A DNA stretch of 64,000 nt from Anaerolineaceae bacterium (GCA_026708325.1 JAPOVC010000009.1:44506-108505), one strand, 5' to 3'; positions 51,161 to 61,136 are shown, counted from the stretch's first letter. The notes: generated from the letters alone by a model not told the origin. A program made the numbers and translations.

Positions 51161-52654
51161 TCACTCCAGGTTCAGAACGCTGACCGAATGCGCCGGGCAG
51201 TCGATGATGAAGTCGCCCCGGTCCGCGATGCTCAGTTGTCGCGTTTCGATGGCCACGGCTTCGGGCCGATCGATATCGTTGAAGGCGTCGACGGATGGGC
51301 CGGCGAGCGTGCGCATCAGGGCGGGCGCGCCGTCACCAGGCGCCAGGCCGCGAATGCGGCAGGTGATGGCGTCAGTGGCGTGCAGGTTGACGAGGACGAT
51401 GCCGATTGCGCCGGTGGAGGGGTCGTGCGTGATGACCGCGTCGAGCTGGCGAATGGCCGTAGCGCCCTCCGCCTGCGGTTGCCAGACGGGCGCTGACAGC
51501 GCGCTGTGCAGGACTTCCGCATGGCTGTGGTTGGTGAAGAGGTCAAACACGTGGTAGGTCGGGCGCAGCACGATGCCTTCTGCGTGGGTGAAGATGGCGC
51601 CGACGGTGTTGACCGCGGGCGAGAAATTGGCCATGCCGACCGCGTCACAGTGGCGCAGGCAGGCGTTGAGGAAGCAGGCGGTGAAGACGGCGTCGGCCAT
51701 GTTGTAGTTGCTGTTGATGTCGTTCCTGTCCATCAGGCTGTGATCGACGTGGCCGAAATCAGTAAAACGGGGATGACACCAGCCGCGCAGGTTCCATTCG
51801 TCGAAGGCGATGCGCAGCCTCCCCAGGTAACCCAGTGAACCGAGGATGTGTTTGGTCGTGATGATGCGCTGCTCGGGTTCGAAGGCGCGGGCGACGAGCG
51901 CGTCGTAGCCCCTTTCAAACTCGCCCTCGTCACTGGCGCTCGACCAGTAGCCGTGGATGGAGACCCAGGCGAGCAGATGGCCCGCCTCGCGCAGCACCCG
52001 GACGTTCCAGTCGAGATCGGCGATTGAGGCGACGGCCAGCTCGACGTCGGGGTCGACGCGCTTCATCATCTTGGCCGATTCAAGCACAAGGCGCGCCCAT
52101 TCTCCGGCGCTTTTGGCGCCCATCTCCCAGGCGCCGTAGTTTTCGTTGCCGATGCTCCAGTGGCGCACGCCGAAGGGCGCGTCGTGCCCGTTGGCCCGGC
52201 GCAGCGCCGCCCACTCGCCGATGTCCAGATTGCAGTATTCGACCCAATCGGACATGTCTTCGGGCGTGCCGGTGCCGGCGTTGCCGCAGATGAAGGGCTC
52301 GGCGCCGACCTCGCGGCAAAAGGCGATGAACTCGTCCGTGCCGAAGCTGTTGGGCTCCTCGACGCGCCAGGCCTTGTCGTAACAGGGTACGCGTTCCCCG
52401 ACGCCCTTTTTCCAGTCATAGGCGGAGACGAAACAGCCGCCGGGCCAGCGAATGACCGGCGTTCGGATGCGCTGCAGCGCCTCAATGACGTCGCGGCGGA
52501 AGCCCCTTTCGTCGGCGAGGTGGCTGCCGGGGTCGTAGACGCCGCCGTAGATCTGTCGGTGGAAGTGCTCCAGGAAGTGACCGAAGATCCTGAAGTCACG
52601 CCGGCCGTCGACGTGGTCGGGCAGAATGTCGAGTACGGCCCTGGCTGTCGTCAT
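51161..52654 (-). CDS. Alpha-L-arabinofuranosidase, glycoside hydrolase family 51 (second)
   Basis: 497 residues from ATG 52654 with GGGGAGC upstream; the much longer open frame extends to 53392 but through the divergent permease gene and is not coding. GH51 signatures: GHFLEHFHRQIYGGV and RWPGGCFVSAYDW; acid/base Glu in SIGNENYG and nucleophile Glu in AFDEWNL. No signal peptide is visible. It is only moderately similar to the GH51 at 8126, so they probably have different substrates. It is divergent from the TrpXYZ-like ABC operon, not linked to a sugar transporter. Confidence 0.93.
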   Translation of the reverse strand: MTTARAVLDILPDHVDGRRDFRIFGHFLEHFHRQIYGGVYDPGSHLADERGFRRDVIEALQRIRTPVIRWPGGCFVSAYDWKKGVGERVPCYDKAWRVEEPNSFGTDEFIAFCREVGAEPFICGNAGTGTPEDMSDWVEYCNLDIGEWAALRRANGHDAPFGVRHWSIGNENYGAWEMGAKSAGEWARLVLESAKMMKRVDPDVELAVASIADLDWNVRVLREAGHLLAWVSIHGYWSSASDEGEFERGYDALVARAFEPEQRIITTKHILGSLGYLGRLRIAFDEWNLRGWCHPRFTDFGHVDHSLMDRNDINSNYNMADAVFTACFLNACLRHCDAVGMANFSPAVNTVGAIFTHAEGIVLRPTYHVFDLFTNHSHAEVLHSALSAPVWQPQAEGATAIRQLDAVITHDPSTGAIGIVLVNLHATDAITCRIRGLAPGDGAPALMRTLAGPSVDAFNDIDRPEAVAIETRQLSIADRGDFIIDCPAHSVSVLNLE

Positions 52655-53030
52655 GGGCTGCTCCCCGCTGTCAGCGTCTGCTCCGCTAAAGTTGTCTCCC
52701 CTGGGCCCGCAGGCGGGCATGAGGGCTTCGATCCTGGCGCGAGCTTCGTCGTCCCGGTCAGCAGGAATCATCTGCGTCCTGGCGACCATTTGCGCCTGGA
52801 CCTTCCCGGGCAGCGGGCGCGGGCACTCGCCACTCTGCGAACTCGCGGTAATATTGCGGAATTGTACCCCCTGGATTGCCGGTCTGTTGCGTGTCGCGAA
52901 ACCGGCAAGAGAGATTCTTCCTGTGGGAACAGTGAATGCTTCGGGGCAGGGCCCACTGCGGCACGGGCGGGACGCGAGCTTACATTTTGCGCATCGCCTT
53001 GTCATTCTGGCGCTTGTGGCCGGGCTGTTT
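52655..53030. other. 376-bp divergent region upstream of GH51 and the ABC permease
   Basis: No gene is called, but the permease reading frame continues upstream (to a GTG at 52932 and further), so part of it may encode an N-terminal extension. Both promoters must be here; none was clear. Confidence 0.45.
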
Positions 53031-53981
53031 ATGTCGCTGGGCAATGTCACCATCGCCGCGGTCGGACAGGGCCTGGGTTTTGCGCTGGCCGGCGTCACCG
53101 TCTTTCTTACCTTCCGGGTCCTGGGTTTTGTCGATCTGACCGTGGACGGCGCCTTCCCCATGGGCGGGGCGATATGCGCTGTGCTGATCTTCGTCGGCAT
53201 CAGCCCCGAGGTCGCCATGCTGGCGGCTTTCCTCCTGGGTATGGCGGCCGGGCTGGCGACGGCGCTGGTCGACATCATCTTCAAAATCGAGGGCCTGCTG
53301 GCCAGCATCATCGTGGTGACCGCCGCCTGGACGGTGAACCTGCACATCATGCGCGGCCAGAGCAACATTCCGCTTCTTGGCAAGGAGACCATTCTCAGCC
53401 GCCATTCCGGTGACTTTCGCGCCTGGGTGGTCGATCAATATGGAGCGGAGTTTCGCCGCCATTCCACCAACCTGCTGGAGATCATCCTCTTCGGCATCCT
53501 TGTGTGCATTGTTCTGGTAATCCTCTACTGGTTCATGCGCAGCGAGACCGGTCTGGCGATCCGCGCGACGGGGGAAAATCCCCAGATGGTCCGCGCCACG
53601 GGCATCAACCATCAGGTGATGATCGTAATCGGTCTGATGGTCGCCAACGGCCTGGCGGGCCTGGCCGGCTCGCTGGTCGTGCAGCAGTTCGGCTTCGCCG
53701 ACGTCAGGCTGGGCCTTGGCCTGATTGTGCGCGGTCTGGCGGCGGTGATGATCGGGGAGGTGCTGCTGCGCCCGCGGGGCATCGGGCAGATGCTGGTCGC
53801 CGCCGTCGCCGGCATGCTGGTCTTCGACATCTCGCGCGCCTGGGTCTTCAGCGCTCTCGACCTGCCGCCGACCGACATTCAGCTGGTCAGCGCCCTGGTC
53901 GTGCTGGTGGCGCTGGGCCTGCCGCGCCTTCAGGATCGCTGGCAGGTCTACCGCAAGCGACGCAGGGCGAGGACGGAATAA
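53031..53981 (+). CDS. ABC transporter permease (TrpY/branched-chain-amino-acid-type)
   Basis: 316 residues from ATG 53031. Family members begin a few residues before the first membrane segment, which here is NVTIAAVGQGLGFALAGVTVFLTFRVLGFVDLTVDGAFPMG, so ATG 53031 fits; an upstream GTG (52932) would add 33 residues including another hydrophobic stretch. About eight membrane segments are seen. The EAA-like loop (ATGENPQMVRATGIN) is typical of LivH/LivM-type permeases. It is the first gene of an operon with an ATPase and a binding protein (ABC_sub_bind family). The substrate is unknown. Confidence 0.85.
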   Translation: MSLGNVTIAAVGQGLGFALAGVTVFLTFRVLGFVDLTVDGAFPMGGAICAVLIFVGISPEVAMLAAFLLGMAAGLATALVDIIFKIEGLLASIIVVTAAWTVNLHIMRGQSNIPLLGKETILSRHSGDFRAWVVDQYGAEFRRHSTNLLEIILFGILVCIVLVILYWFMRSETGLAIRATGENPQMVRATGINHQVMIVIGLMVANGLAGLAGSLVVQQFGFADVRLGLGLIVRGLAAVMIGEVLLRPRGIGQMLVAAVAGMLVFDISRAWVFSALDLPPTDIQLVSALVVLVALGLPRLQDRWQVYRKRRRARTE

Positions 53982-54787
53982 TGTTAACGCTGGATGATGT
54001 CTCGGTGGCCTTCAACGCCGGCACGGCGAATGAAATCCGCGCCCTGCAGCAGGTGTCGCTGTCGGTCGACGACGGCGAGTTCGTCACGGTGATTGGCGCC
54101 AACGGCGCGGGCAAGAGTTCCCTCTTCAATGTCATCGCGGGCACGGCGCCGGTGGATTCGGGCCGAATCGTGCTGGATCACGCGGATATCACCTGGTGGC
54201 CCGAATACCGTCGCTCGCAAATGATCGGCCGCGTTTTTCAGGACCCGGCCATGGGCACCTGCCCCGGGCTGACCATCCGCGAGAATCTCTCGCTGGCGGC
54301 GATCCACGGGCGGGGCGCCGGCCTGAGGCAGGGTGTGAAAAAAGACCAGGACGCCTGGTTTGTCGAGCGCCTGGCGCACGAGCACCTGGGCCTGGAATAC
54401 CGGCTTGACAGCGACGTGGGTATGCTCAGCGGCGGGCAGCGCCAGGCGATCACCCTGGTCATGGCTACCCTGATCAAACCCAGGCTGCTGCTGCTGGACG
54501 AACATACCGCAGCCCTCGATCCCCATGCCGCCGGACAGATCATCTCCCTCACTAGGGAACTGGCGGAGAGCCATGAGCTGACCGTGATCATGATCACCCA
54601 CAGCATGCAACAGGCCTGTATGCTGGGCGACCGCATCATCATGATGCACCAGGGCAGGATCGAATTTGATATCGCCGGCGAGGAGCGGCGTAAACTCAGG
54701 CCTGCCGATCTGGTGGAGCGTTTCCATGCCCTTGAAGATGACGCCGAAATCGGGGAGCGCGACCGGCCCGGCCCGGCCCGCATTTGA
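53981..54787 (+). CDS. ABC transporter ATP-binding protein of the TrpXYZ-like operon
   Basis: 268 residues; its ATG overlaps the stop of the permease (TAATG). Walker A is GANGAGKSS, signature LSGGQRQ, Walker B LLLLDEHTA and switch His in ITHSMQQA. A short C-terminal tail (ERDRPGPARI) follows. It is a typical small importer ATPase that works with the upstream permease and downstream binding protein. The longer open frame on the same strand starting at 53504 is a shadow of the permease gene and not used. Confidence 0.93.
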   Translation: MLTLDDVSVAFNAGTANEIRALQQVSLSVDDGEFVTVIGANGAGKSSLFNVIAGTAPVDSGRIVLDHADITWWPEYRRSQMIGRVFQDPAMGTCPGLTIRENLSLAAIHGRGAGLRQGVKKDQDAWFVERLAHEHLGLEYRLDSDVGMLSGGQRQAITLVMATLIKPRLLLLDEHTAALDPHAAGQIISLTRELAESHELTVIMITHSMQQACMLGDRIIMMHQGRIEFDIAGEERRKLRPADLVERFHALEDDAEIGERDRPGPARI

Positions 54788-54821
54788 AAAGGTTTTTGAT
54801 GCCCAGGGGGAGGAGGCAACG

Positions 54822-56042
54822 ATGAAGTCCGTATTGCTTGTACTGGTAACAGTGGCACTGACGCTGATGTCGGTGCTGCCGGGGTTGGCGCAGGACGAGG
54901 ACAGGCCAACTGTCGCCATTCTGCGATTTGGCGACGGAATGAGCTACGATGCCACCGAAGCCGGCGTTCTGGACGTGTTGCAGTCCTATGGCCTGCTCAG
55001 CGACGAAGAGAACAACAGCCAGCGCCTTCGCATCAGAATCACCCATCCGCGTGAAGAGATTCAGGGCGAAAGGCTCAACATCATCTGGGGGGATGCCGGT
55101 TTTGACCTGGCCAGCGCCAACCTGATGGTCGAACATGCCCTGGACCAGGAGGTGGACGTCATCGTCTCCCTGACGACTGCGGTTACACAGATCGCCGTCG
55201 ACCTGACCGCGCAAATGGACGAACCAACGCCTGTGTTTTTCACCTCGGTCTACAATCCCTTCAAGGCCGGCATCGCGGAATCCGCCTGCATCAAACCCGC
55301 GCACGTTACCGGGTCGGAAACACATTCTTCCATGGAGGACATGCTGGCCCTGATGCTGCTGCAGGACCCGGATCTGCAGACCGTCGGCGCCATCTATCAC
55401 AGCTCCGAAATCATGGGGGTCCTGTCCGCCGATGAACTCGCTGAAGCCGCCGCCGGACTTGGCGTGAGCGTCGAGGAGGTCGGGATTACCAACCTGGCCG
55501 ACATTCGCCCTGCCACACTGAGCCTGCTGGAACGCGGCGCCGGGGCCCTCGTCCCGCTCGACCTGCTCACCGCGCGCGGTCTGCCGATAGTCCTGGTGCT
55601 GGCCAACCAGGCTGGCGTGCCCGTCTTCTATCCCAGCACCGCCGCCATCTATCTCGGGGCGACCGTTTCCAGCGGCAATTTCGCCTACTATCAACAGGGG
55701 GTCAATGTCGGGGTAATGCTGGCGCGCCATTTGCTGGGTGAACTGGACATCGCCACCACCGGCATCAATGTCTCCCGCGAAACGGCCGTGGGCCTTAACC
55801 TCGATTCGGCGGCCATGCAGGACGTTGAGATTGTGCCCGAACTGAGGGAGATGGCGGAAGCCATTGTCGTATCCGGCAGACTGTCCCATTTGTCGGAAAG
55901 GCTGGTGACCGCCATGGCCGGCGCAGGCGTTGTCCTGTCTGCAGAAGAACGCAGGGATGCGGACCAGGCCTTCCTTGAGGGCCTCTATTGCAGCCCGGAG
56001 CGCATCGCCGAAGAGCAGGCCGCACTGGACGAGTCGGCCTGA
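54822..56042 (+). CDS. ABC substrate-binding protein (ABC_sub_bind/TrpX family)
   Basis: 406 residues from ATG 54822 with GGGAGGAGG upstream. The signal peptide is MKSVLLVLVTVALTLMSVLPGLAQ. The mature protein has the ABC_sub_bind pattern: an N-terminal lobe with NLMVEHALDQEVDVIVSLTTAVTQIA, the FFTSVYNPFKAGI segment that lines the cleft, the LQTVGAIYHSSE hinge and VPVFYPSTAAIYLGATVS in the second lobe. In known members the ligand is an aromatic amino acid or a similar small molecule. It is the third gene of the operon, 34 bp after the ATPase. Confidence 0.88.
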   Translation: MKSVLLVLVTVALTLMSVLPGLAQDEDRPTVAILRFGDGMSYDATEAGVLDVLQSYGLLSDEENNSQRLRIRITHPREEIQGERLNIIWGDAGFDLASANLMVEHALDQEVDVIVSLTTAVTQIAVDLTAQMDEPTPVFFTSVYNPFKAGIAESACIKPAHVTGSETHSSMEDMLALMLLQDPDLQTVGAIYHSSEIMGVLSADELAEAAAGLGVSVEEVGITNLADIRPATLSLLERGAGALVPLDLLTARGLPIVLVLANQAGVPVFYPSTAAIYLGATVSSGNFAYYQQGVNVGVMLARHLLGELDIATTGINVSRETAVGLNLDSAAMQDVEIVPELREMAEAIVVSGRLSHLSERLVTAMAGAGVVLSAEERRDADQAFLEGLYCSPERIAEEQAALDESA

Positions 56043-56133
56043 GGCGCAGGGCCGGGCACAATGGCGAGGACCTGAAGGGCCAGACAGCGCCACGCAGGGC
56101 TTCCGGCATGGCGCAGGCCAATGGCCGTGGGGT

Positions 56134-57120
56134 TTACTCCGGATAGCCCTGCGGATGCCGGCGATGCCAGTTCCAGGCGCTGGCGATGATCGGCTGCAGC
56201 GTGGTGTGCTGCGGCGACCAGCCCAGCCAGCGGCCCAGGGCATCATTGTCGGCCACCAGCACGGCGGGGTCGCCGGCGCGGCGCGGCCCGATGCGGGCCG
56301 GAATCGGGTGACCGGTGACCTCGCGCGCGCACTCCAGCACATCAAGGACGGAGTAGCCGTGGCCGCTGCCGAGGTTGCAGGCCCGCAGTTCGCCCTCCGC
56401 CAGGGCGTCCAGCGCGAGAATGTGGGCCGCGGCGAGGTCCATCACGTGGATGTAGTCGCGGATGCAGCTGCCGTCAGGCGTGGGGTAGTCGTCGCCGAAG
56501 ACGGTGATTGCCTCGCGTTGGCCCAGCGCCACCTGCAGCACCAGCGGGATGAGGTGCGTCTCCGGCCGGTGGTCCTCGCCGATGTGGCCCTCCGGGTGCG
56601 CGCCGGCGGCGTTGAAGTAGCGCAGGCTGCAGCCGGCCATGCCCTGCAGGCGGTTCATCCAGCCGAGCATGCGCTCGATCATGTGCTTGCCCTCGCCGTA
56701 GGGGCTGCCGGGCTGCACCGGCTCGTCCTCGCCGATGGGCAGGCGTTGCGGCTCCTCGTAGAGGTTGGCGGTGGAGGAGAGGATGAAGCGCGGGACTTCC
56801 TGTTCGGCGGCGGCCTGCAGCAGGTTGCCGCCGGCCAGCACGTTGTCGCGCAGGTAGCGCCAGGGCCGCTCCATGCTCTCGTTGACCAGGGTATACGCGG
56901 CGAAGTGCAGGATGCCGTCGTAGCGTTGACCGTCGAAGAGCGTACGCAGGGTGTCGGCCTGCAGCAGGTCGCCATGGACGAAACGGGCTTCCGGATGCAC
57001 CGCCGCGCGGTGGCCGTTGACGAGGTTGTCGCAGACGACGACCTCGTCGCCGCGCGCGACGAGCAGATCGGTCACGTGGCTGCCGATGTAGCCTGCGCCG
57101 CCGGTCACCAGCAGCTTCAT
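56134..57120 (-). CDS. galE: UDP-glucose 4-epimerase
   Basis: 328 residues from ATG 57120 with GGGGAG upstream. Extended SDR motifs seen: [24 protein letters not shown], catalytic Ser-Thr segment [11 protein letters not shown] and Tyr/Lys in [11 protein letters not shown], followed by [16 protein letters not shown] typical of GalE. It interconverts UDP-glucose and UDP-galactose (or the N-acetyl forms) in sugar and envelope metabolism. The length matches bacterial GalE. It is monocistronic here, convergent with the ABC operon. Confidence 0.96.
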   Translation of the reverse strand: MKLLVTGGAGYIGSHVTDLLVARGDEVVVCDNLVNGHRAAVHPEARFVHGDLLQADTLRTLFDGQRYDGILHFAAYTLVNESMERPWRYLRDNVLAGGNLLQAAAEQEVPRFILSSTANLYEEPQRLPIGEDEPVQPGSPYGEGKHMIERMLGWMNRLQGMAGCSLRYFNAAGAHPEGHIGEDHRPETHLIPLVLQVALGQREAITVFGDDYPTPDGSCIRDYIHVMDLAAAHILALDALAEGELRACNLGSGHGYSVLDVLECAREVTGHPIPARIGPRRAGDPAVLVADNDALGRWLGWSPQHTTLQPIIASAWNWHRRHPQGYPE

Positions 57121-57250
57121 GGGCGCTCCCCGCGTGGGTAGACGGGCGGAAGGGTCAGAGGGGAGAGTTTACATCAGGATGGGGTGTGAGGGAGTGAGCA
57201 TGCCAGGTTTCGAGTCATGTCTGCATGCGCAAGGCAAACGGCACCGGGCA

Positions 57251-57634
57251 TCAGGCCTCGGTCAGTGTCTCGCGCAATTGCTCCAGCGCAGCGCTCATGT
57301 ACTGCAAAAGATCGGGGTACGTTTCTTGTTTAAATGCCTGTTCAATTGCAGGGATGGTTTTTGGGTCATCCATGGATGACAAGCCATACATTGCGCCATA
57401 CCGAAGCATTGCCAGATCGCTGCCCAAATATTGCAATAGCAGTTTTTGCCTGGCGTCATATGTTGGTTCATGTTCGCTGAGACCCAACTGGTGCAAGGTC
57501 TCCATTGCTACTGCTTTGTCAACGCTGCCGCTGGCCAGGAATCTCGAAACAAGGTCGATTGCCAGTTCCTGATGCAACTCGATGAGACTGGCGAGACGGA
57601 GGGAGAAAGCGGACTCCATGCCGTGCTCGAACAC
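57251..57634 (-). CDS. Small helical-repeat (HEAT-like) protein, possibly truncated at the 5' end
   Basis: 127 residues if read from the GTG at 57634; an internal ATG lies at 57619. Alternating helices (LASLIELHQELAIDLVSRFLA, ARQKLLLQYLGSDLAMLRYGAMYGLSSMDDPKTIPAIEQAF) look like HEAT or armadillo-type repeats. The open frame extends about 20 codons upstream of the GTG without a standard start, so either a non-standard start is used or the 5' end has been lost. GC content is lower than in neighbours. No family was recognised; the gene lies alone between galE and the next operon. Confidence 0.5.
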   Translation of the reverse strand: MFEHGMESAFSLRLASLIELHQELAIDLVSRFLASGSVDKAVAMETLHQLGLSEHEPTYDARQKLLLQYLGSDLAMLRYGAMYGLSSMDDPKTIPAIEQAFKQETYPDLLQYMSAALEQLRETLTEA

Positions 57635-57885
57635 TTCTGATGTCGCTGCAGCGAAGAGCCGCCTGAACTCCTCAATGAGAGACCGCGCCGGGTCGTCGGT
57701 TTAAGAGGATTTGACCAGCCTGACCGGGGAAGCCATCCAGTCGCGCTCTTGAGAGTAGGGTTCAGTACGATACTAGCACAATCCTCGCGGCCGACGCATC
57801 ACTTCCGCACAGTCGACAACCGGGAAACCCGTTTGACTGGCGCGCACGGCTGCGTGCCGAGGGCAGTTTTGACCTCGGCAGGTTG

Positions 57886-58758
57886 TTACCCCTTCACCGC
57901 CCCGAAGGTCAGGCCGCGGATGAAGTAGCGCTGGAAGAAGAGGAAGATCAGCAGGGTCGGCAAGCTGGCGATCACCGAGAGCGCGCCCTGCAGCCCCCAG
58001 GCCTTGTCGTAGGGCCCCTTGAGCAGCACGATGCCCGCCATGATGGTCCTGGCCGCGTCGTTCTTGATCAGGATGAAGGGCCAGAGGAAGTCGTTCCAGA
58101 TCCAGGTGAACTGCAGCGTCGCCAGCACGGCCAGCGCCGGCAGCATCAGCGGCACCATCACGAGCAGCAGGATCTGGCCCTCGTTGGCGCCGTCGATGAT
58201 GGCCGCCTCGCGCAGCGCGGCCGGGATGGTCGAAAAGAAGTTGCGCAGGAGCATCGTCGTGATCGGCAGGCCGAAGGCCACGTGCACCACGATGAGCACC
58301 AGAATCGTGTCGTTGATGGGCGTGCGGCTGAAGAGCTGTTGCAGCGGGATGATCACGATTTGCGGCGGGAAGAAGAGGCCCGCCACCACGATCAGGTAGA
58401 GAATCTCGCTGCCGCGGAAGGCCAGGCGGCTGAAGACGTAGCCGGTCAGCACGCCGAAGGCGATCGAAACAGCCGTCGCGCTGACGGTGACGATCACCGA
58501 GTTGAGCAGGTAATTGGGCACGTTGGTGCCGCCGAGGGCCCGTTCGTAGTTCTCCAGCGTGATCTCGTCCGGAATGCGCCAAAGGCCGTGACGCGAGATT
58601 TCGCGGTCGCGCTGGACGGAGCTGAGCAGCACGCCGAAAGTCGGCACCGAGTATACGACGACCAGCGCGATGAGCGCGGCGTAGAGCGCGCGGCGGCTCC
58701 AGTTTTGGGCGCGCTCGCGTTCGCTCAGGGTGACTCTGTCGCGCGCAAGCTCAGTCAT
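57886..58758 (-). CDS. Carbohydrate ABC transporter permease (CUT1, MalG-like; second system)
   Basis: 290 residues from ATG 58758, overlapping the previous gene's stop by 8 bp (ATGACTGA). Six membrane segments; family EAA loop AALREAAIIDGANEGQILLLV and motif WIWNDFLWP near the end. It pairs with the upstream MalF-like permease to form the channel of a sugar importer. No ATPase is encoded in the operon. It is the last gene of the operon that starts with the binding protein at 61025. Confidence 0.93.
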   Translation of the reverse strand: MTELARDRVTLSERERAQNWSRRALYAALIALVVVYSVPTFGVLLSSVQRDREISRHGLWRIPDEITLENYERALGGTNVPNYLLNSVIVTVSATAVSIAFGVLTGYVFSRLAFRGSEILYLIVVAGLFFPPQIVIIPLQQLFSRTPINDTILVLIVVHVAFGLPITTMLLRNFFSTIPAALREAAIIDGANEGQILLLVMVPLMLPALAVLATLQFTWIWNDFLWPFILIKNDAARTIMAGIVLLKGPYDKAWGLQGALSVIASLPTLLIFLFFQRYFIRGLTFGAVKG

Positions 58759-59641
58759 AGAGATGTTCCAGACGGCGCACGCGACGGAAGTAAAAGACGA
58801 TGATGATGGCGGCGATGGCGAAGAGCACCATCGAGACCGCGCTGCCATAACCGGCGCGCAGCGACTTGAAGGTCTCGCGGTACATCTGCACGGCCAGCGT
58901 GGAGGAGCCCGAACCGCCCTCGTTGAGCACCCAGACGAGGTCGAAGCTGCGCAGGGAGTTGATCACCGCCAGGGCGATGACGACCACGCTGGAAGGCAGC
59001 AACAGGGGGATCACGATGCGCCGCAGCGACTGCCGGTAGTTGGCGCCGTCGATCTGCGCCGCCTCCAGCATTTCACCGGGCAGGGAGGTCAACCCGGCGA
59101 GGAAGATCACCATCGACAGGCCCACCTGTTGCCAGGACCAGGCGAAGATGATGGCGCCCAGCGCCAGGCCGCGCGTGCTGAGCCAGAAGACCTTCCACTT
59201 CTCCACCCCGATGGTCTTGAGCAGGGTGTTGAGCAGGCCCCAGTCCGGCTGATACATCCACTGCCAGGTCTGGGCGATGACGATCATCGAGATGGTGATG
59301 GGCAGGTAGAACAGCGACTTGAAGACGTTGGCGCCGCGCACCCGGCCGTGCAGCAGCAGCGCCAGTATCAACCCGCCGCCGGTGGGCAGAATCAGCGCCG
59401 CCACCATCCAGACCAGCGTGTTTTTCAGAGAGGTATGGAAGTAATCGTCGCCCGTCAGGCGTTCGTAATTGACCAGACCGGCGAATTCCGGCGAGGCGAA
59501 GGCGCTGAAGGTGTAGTTCGTCAGGCTGAGCCAGGCGGTGGCCAGCAGCGGGCCGATGACCACCACGAAGTAGACGCTGAGGGGGACGACGAGGAAGGCG
59601 AAGGTCCAGAGACGTTGGGAGGCCTTGAGCGAAAGCTTCAT
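58751..59641 (-). CDS. Carbohydrate ABC transporter permease (CUT1, MalF/UgpA-like; second system)
   Basis: 296 residues from ATG 59641; a TTG six codons upstream is also possible since neither has a strong ribosome site. Six membrane segments; EAA loop EMLEAAQIDGANYRQSLRRI. The length is normal, without the large outer loop found in the permease of the first system (10469-11635). It lies about 120 bp after the binding-protein gene and overlaps the next permease gene. Confidence 0.93.
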   Translation of the reverse strand: MKLSLKASQRLWTFAFLVVPLSVYFVVVIGPLLATAWLSLTNYTFSAFASPEFAGLVNYERLTGDDYFHTSLKNTLVWMVAALILPTGGGLILALLLHGRVRGANVFKSLFYLPITISMIVIAQTWQWMYQPDWGLLNTLLKTIGVEKWKVFWLSTRGLALGAIIFAWSWQQVGLSMVIFLAGLTSLPGEMLEAAQIDGANYRQSLRRIVIPLLLPSSVVVIALAVINSLRSFDLVWVLNEGGSGSSTLAVQMYRETFKSLRAGYGSAVSMVLFAIAAIIIVFYFRRVRRLEHLYD

Positions 59642-59762
59642 GAAGCTATCGTAACGCAACTGCGCGTTCTGGCCGCCGGAAAAAGTTCAGGCGGGGCACA
59701 GCCTGCATGCCCCGCCTGGAGTGGCGCCCGTGGGAACGAACGCAACTATCGATAACCTGCCC

Positions 59763-61025
59763 CTACTGCATGAAGCCTTCTTCAGCGCAGGCCTGGGTCG
59801 TCGCCAGGGTGCCGGCGATGTCGCTGGAGTCGTCCATGAAGGCCGAGAACATGTCGAGGCCGCACTCCGCCACCGGCGGGGTGGTGGCCAGGTCATAGTT
59901 GAAGGCGTAGACCGCGGCGGCAGCAATGCTGGCGCCCGCCTTGGCGGCGACCACGTCATAGGCCATCGGGTCGACGTTGACGTTGGGCGAGATGGAACCG
60001 AAGCTGGTGTTCCACAGGGTCTGCGCGTCGACGTCGTTGACGAGGAACTCCATCAGCGCGCCGGCGCTTGCGGCGTCCGCGCCCGTGGTCATCACCCAGC
60101 CGTCAATCGGACCGACGCCGGCCTGCGGCACCATGTCGATCTCGGGGAAGTCGAAGAAGTCGTAGTCTTCGCCGGGGACGAGGTCCTGGCCCTTCCAGTA
60201 GCCGCCGATCCAGGTGCCCATCAGGGTCACGGCCGCCTGGCCGTTGGCGACCTGGTCCGCCGCGTCAACCCAGTCGTAGGCGTTGGCGCCATCGACGAAG
60301 TAACCGGCGTCGATCAGTTCCTGCCACATCTCCATGGCGCGCACGACTTCGGCGTCCTCGTAGGAGGCGTCGCCGGCCATCAGGGCAGCGCGATAGTCCG
60401 GCCCGGCGGTGCGCAGCAGCAGGTAGTCAAACCAGAACTGGCCCGGCCAGCGGAACTTGGAACCGAGCGCGATGGGGTCGATACCCTTCATCTCAAACTC
60501 GGCGAAGGCGTCCATCAGGCCGTCCCAGCTGTCGGGTACCTCGATGCCGGCCTCGGCCCAGACCTTCGGGTTGTAGAAGAAGGCGGCGTAGTGGATGTTG
60601 AAGGGCACGAAATAGCGCTCGCCGTTGTAGAGCGTGGCGGCGTCGGCCACGCCGGCCGGCACCACGTCATCCAGACCGGCGGCGTCCCACATGTCGCCGA
60701 TGGGCTGCAGGGCGCCGGCGTCCACCACAAACTGCACGCGCGCGCCGGCCCAGTAGGAGAAGACATCCGGCAACACACCGCTGGCGACGCCCGCGAGGAT
60801 GCCGGCCTTGAAGTCCTCATGGCCGATGGGGCTGTCCACCACGCCGATGCCGCTGGACTCGGTGAAGTTGCCCATTATGGTGTTGAGATTATCCTGATTC
60901 AGTTCGCCGGAGAAGTAGTGCGAGATGTTGACCTCCTCCTGGGCGACGACGGAGGCGACCGCGCCAAAGGTCAGCAGCGGCACCAGCAACAGAACAAGAG
61001 CACGGTGCAAACGGGTCATGTCCAT
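59763..61025 (-). CDS. Sugar ABC transporter substrate-binding protein (second system)
   Basis: 420 residues from ATG 61025, preceded by GAAAGGA. The signal peptide is MDMTRLHRALVLLLVPLLTFGAVASVVAQ. The family-1 binding-protein pattern is seen in FKAGILAGVASGVLPDVFSYW, MDAFAEFEMKGIDPIALGSK and FEFLVNDV-like (MEFLVNDVDAQTLWN) segments. It binds a carbohydrate in the periplasm or cell envelope and passes it to the two permeases that follow. It is divergent from iclR; the shared intergenic space has promoters for both directions and two palindromes, so IclR is probably its regulator. Confidence 0.92.
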   Translation of the reverse strand: MDMTRLHRALVLLLVPLLTFGAVASVVAQEEVNISHYFSGELNQDNLNTIMGNFTESSGIGVVDSPIGHEDFKAGILAGVASGVLPDVFSYWAGARVQFVVDAGALQPIGDMWDAAGLDDVVPAGVADAATLYNGERYFVPFNIHYAAFFYNPKVWAEAGIEVPDSWDGLMDAFAEFEMKGIDPIALGSKFRWPGQFWFDYLLLRTAGPDYRAALMAGDASYEDAEVVRAMEMWQELIDAGYFVDGANAYDWVDAADQVANGQAAVTLMGTWIGGYWKGQDLVPGEDYDFFDFPEIDMVPQAGVGPIDGWVMTTGADAASAGALMEFLVNDVDAQTLWNTSFGSISPNVNVDPMAYDVVAAKAGASIAAAAVYAFNYDLATTPPVAECGLDMFSAFMDDSSDIAGTLATTQACAEEGFMQ

Positions 61026-61107
61026 ATTCCTTTCGCAACCATCTGTTAATTTGGCCGGGGTCCGCGCTCGCCCGTGGCGGCGCGGCCGTCGGCCGCTACG
61101 ATTGCAC

Positions 61108-61136
61108 AGGATACAACCCGGTTTATTGCTTGTCAA
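61108..61136 (-). promoter_or_regulatory. Promoter of the second sugar ABC operon
   Basis: On the minus strand: TTGACA, exactly 17 bp, then TATCCT; a very good sigma-70-type match. The palindrome at 61126-61140 covers the -35 element, so a bound repressor could block RNA polymerase. Confidence 0.75.

Noticed and set aside
51161..53392. 743-codon minus-strand ORF as one long GH51 protein
   Set aside because: The GH51 fold starts at the ATG 52654 with a ribosome site; the upstream part overlaps the divergent permease gene and has no recognisable domain.
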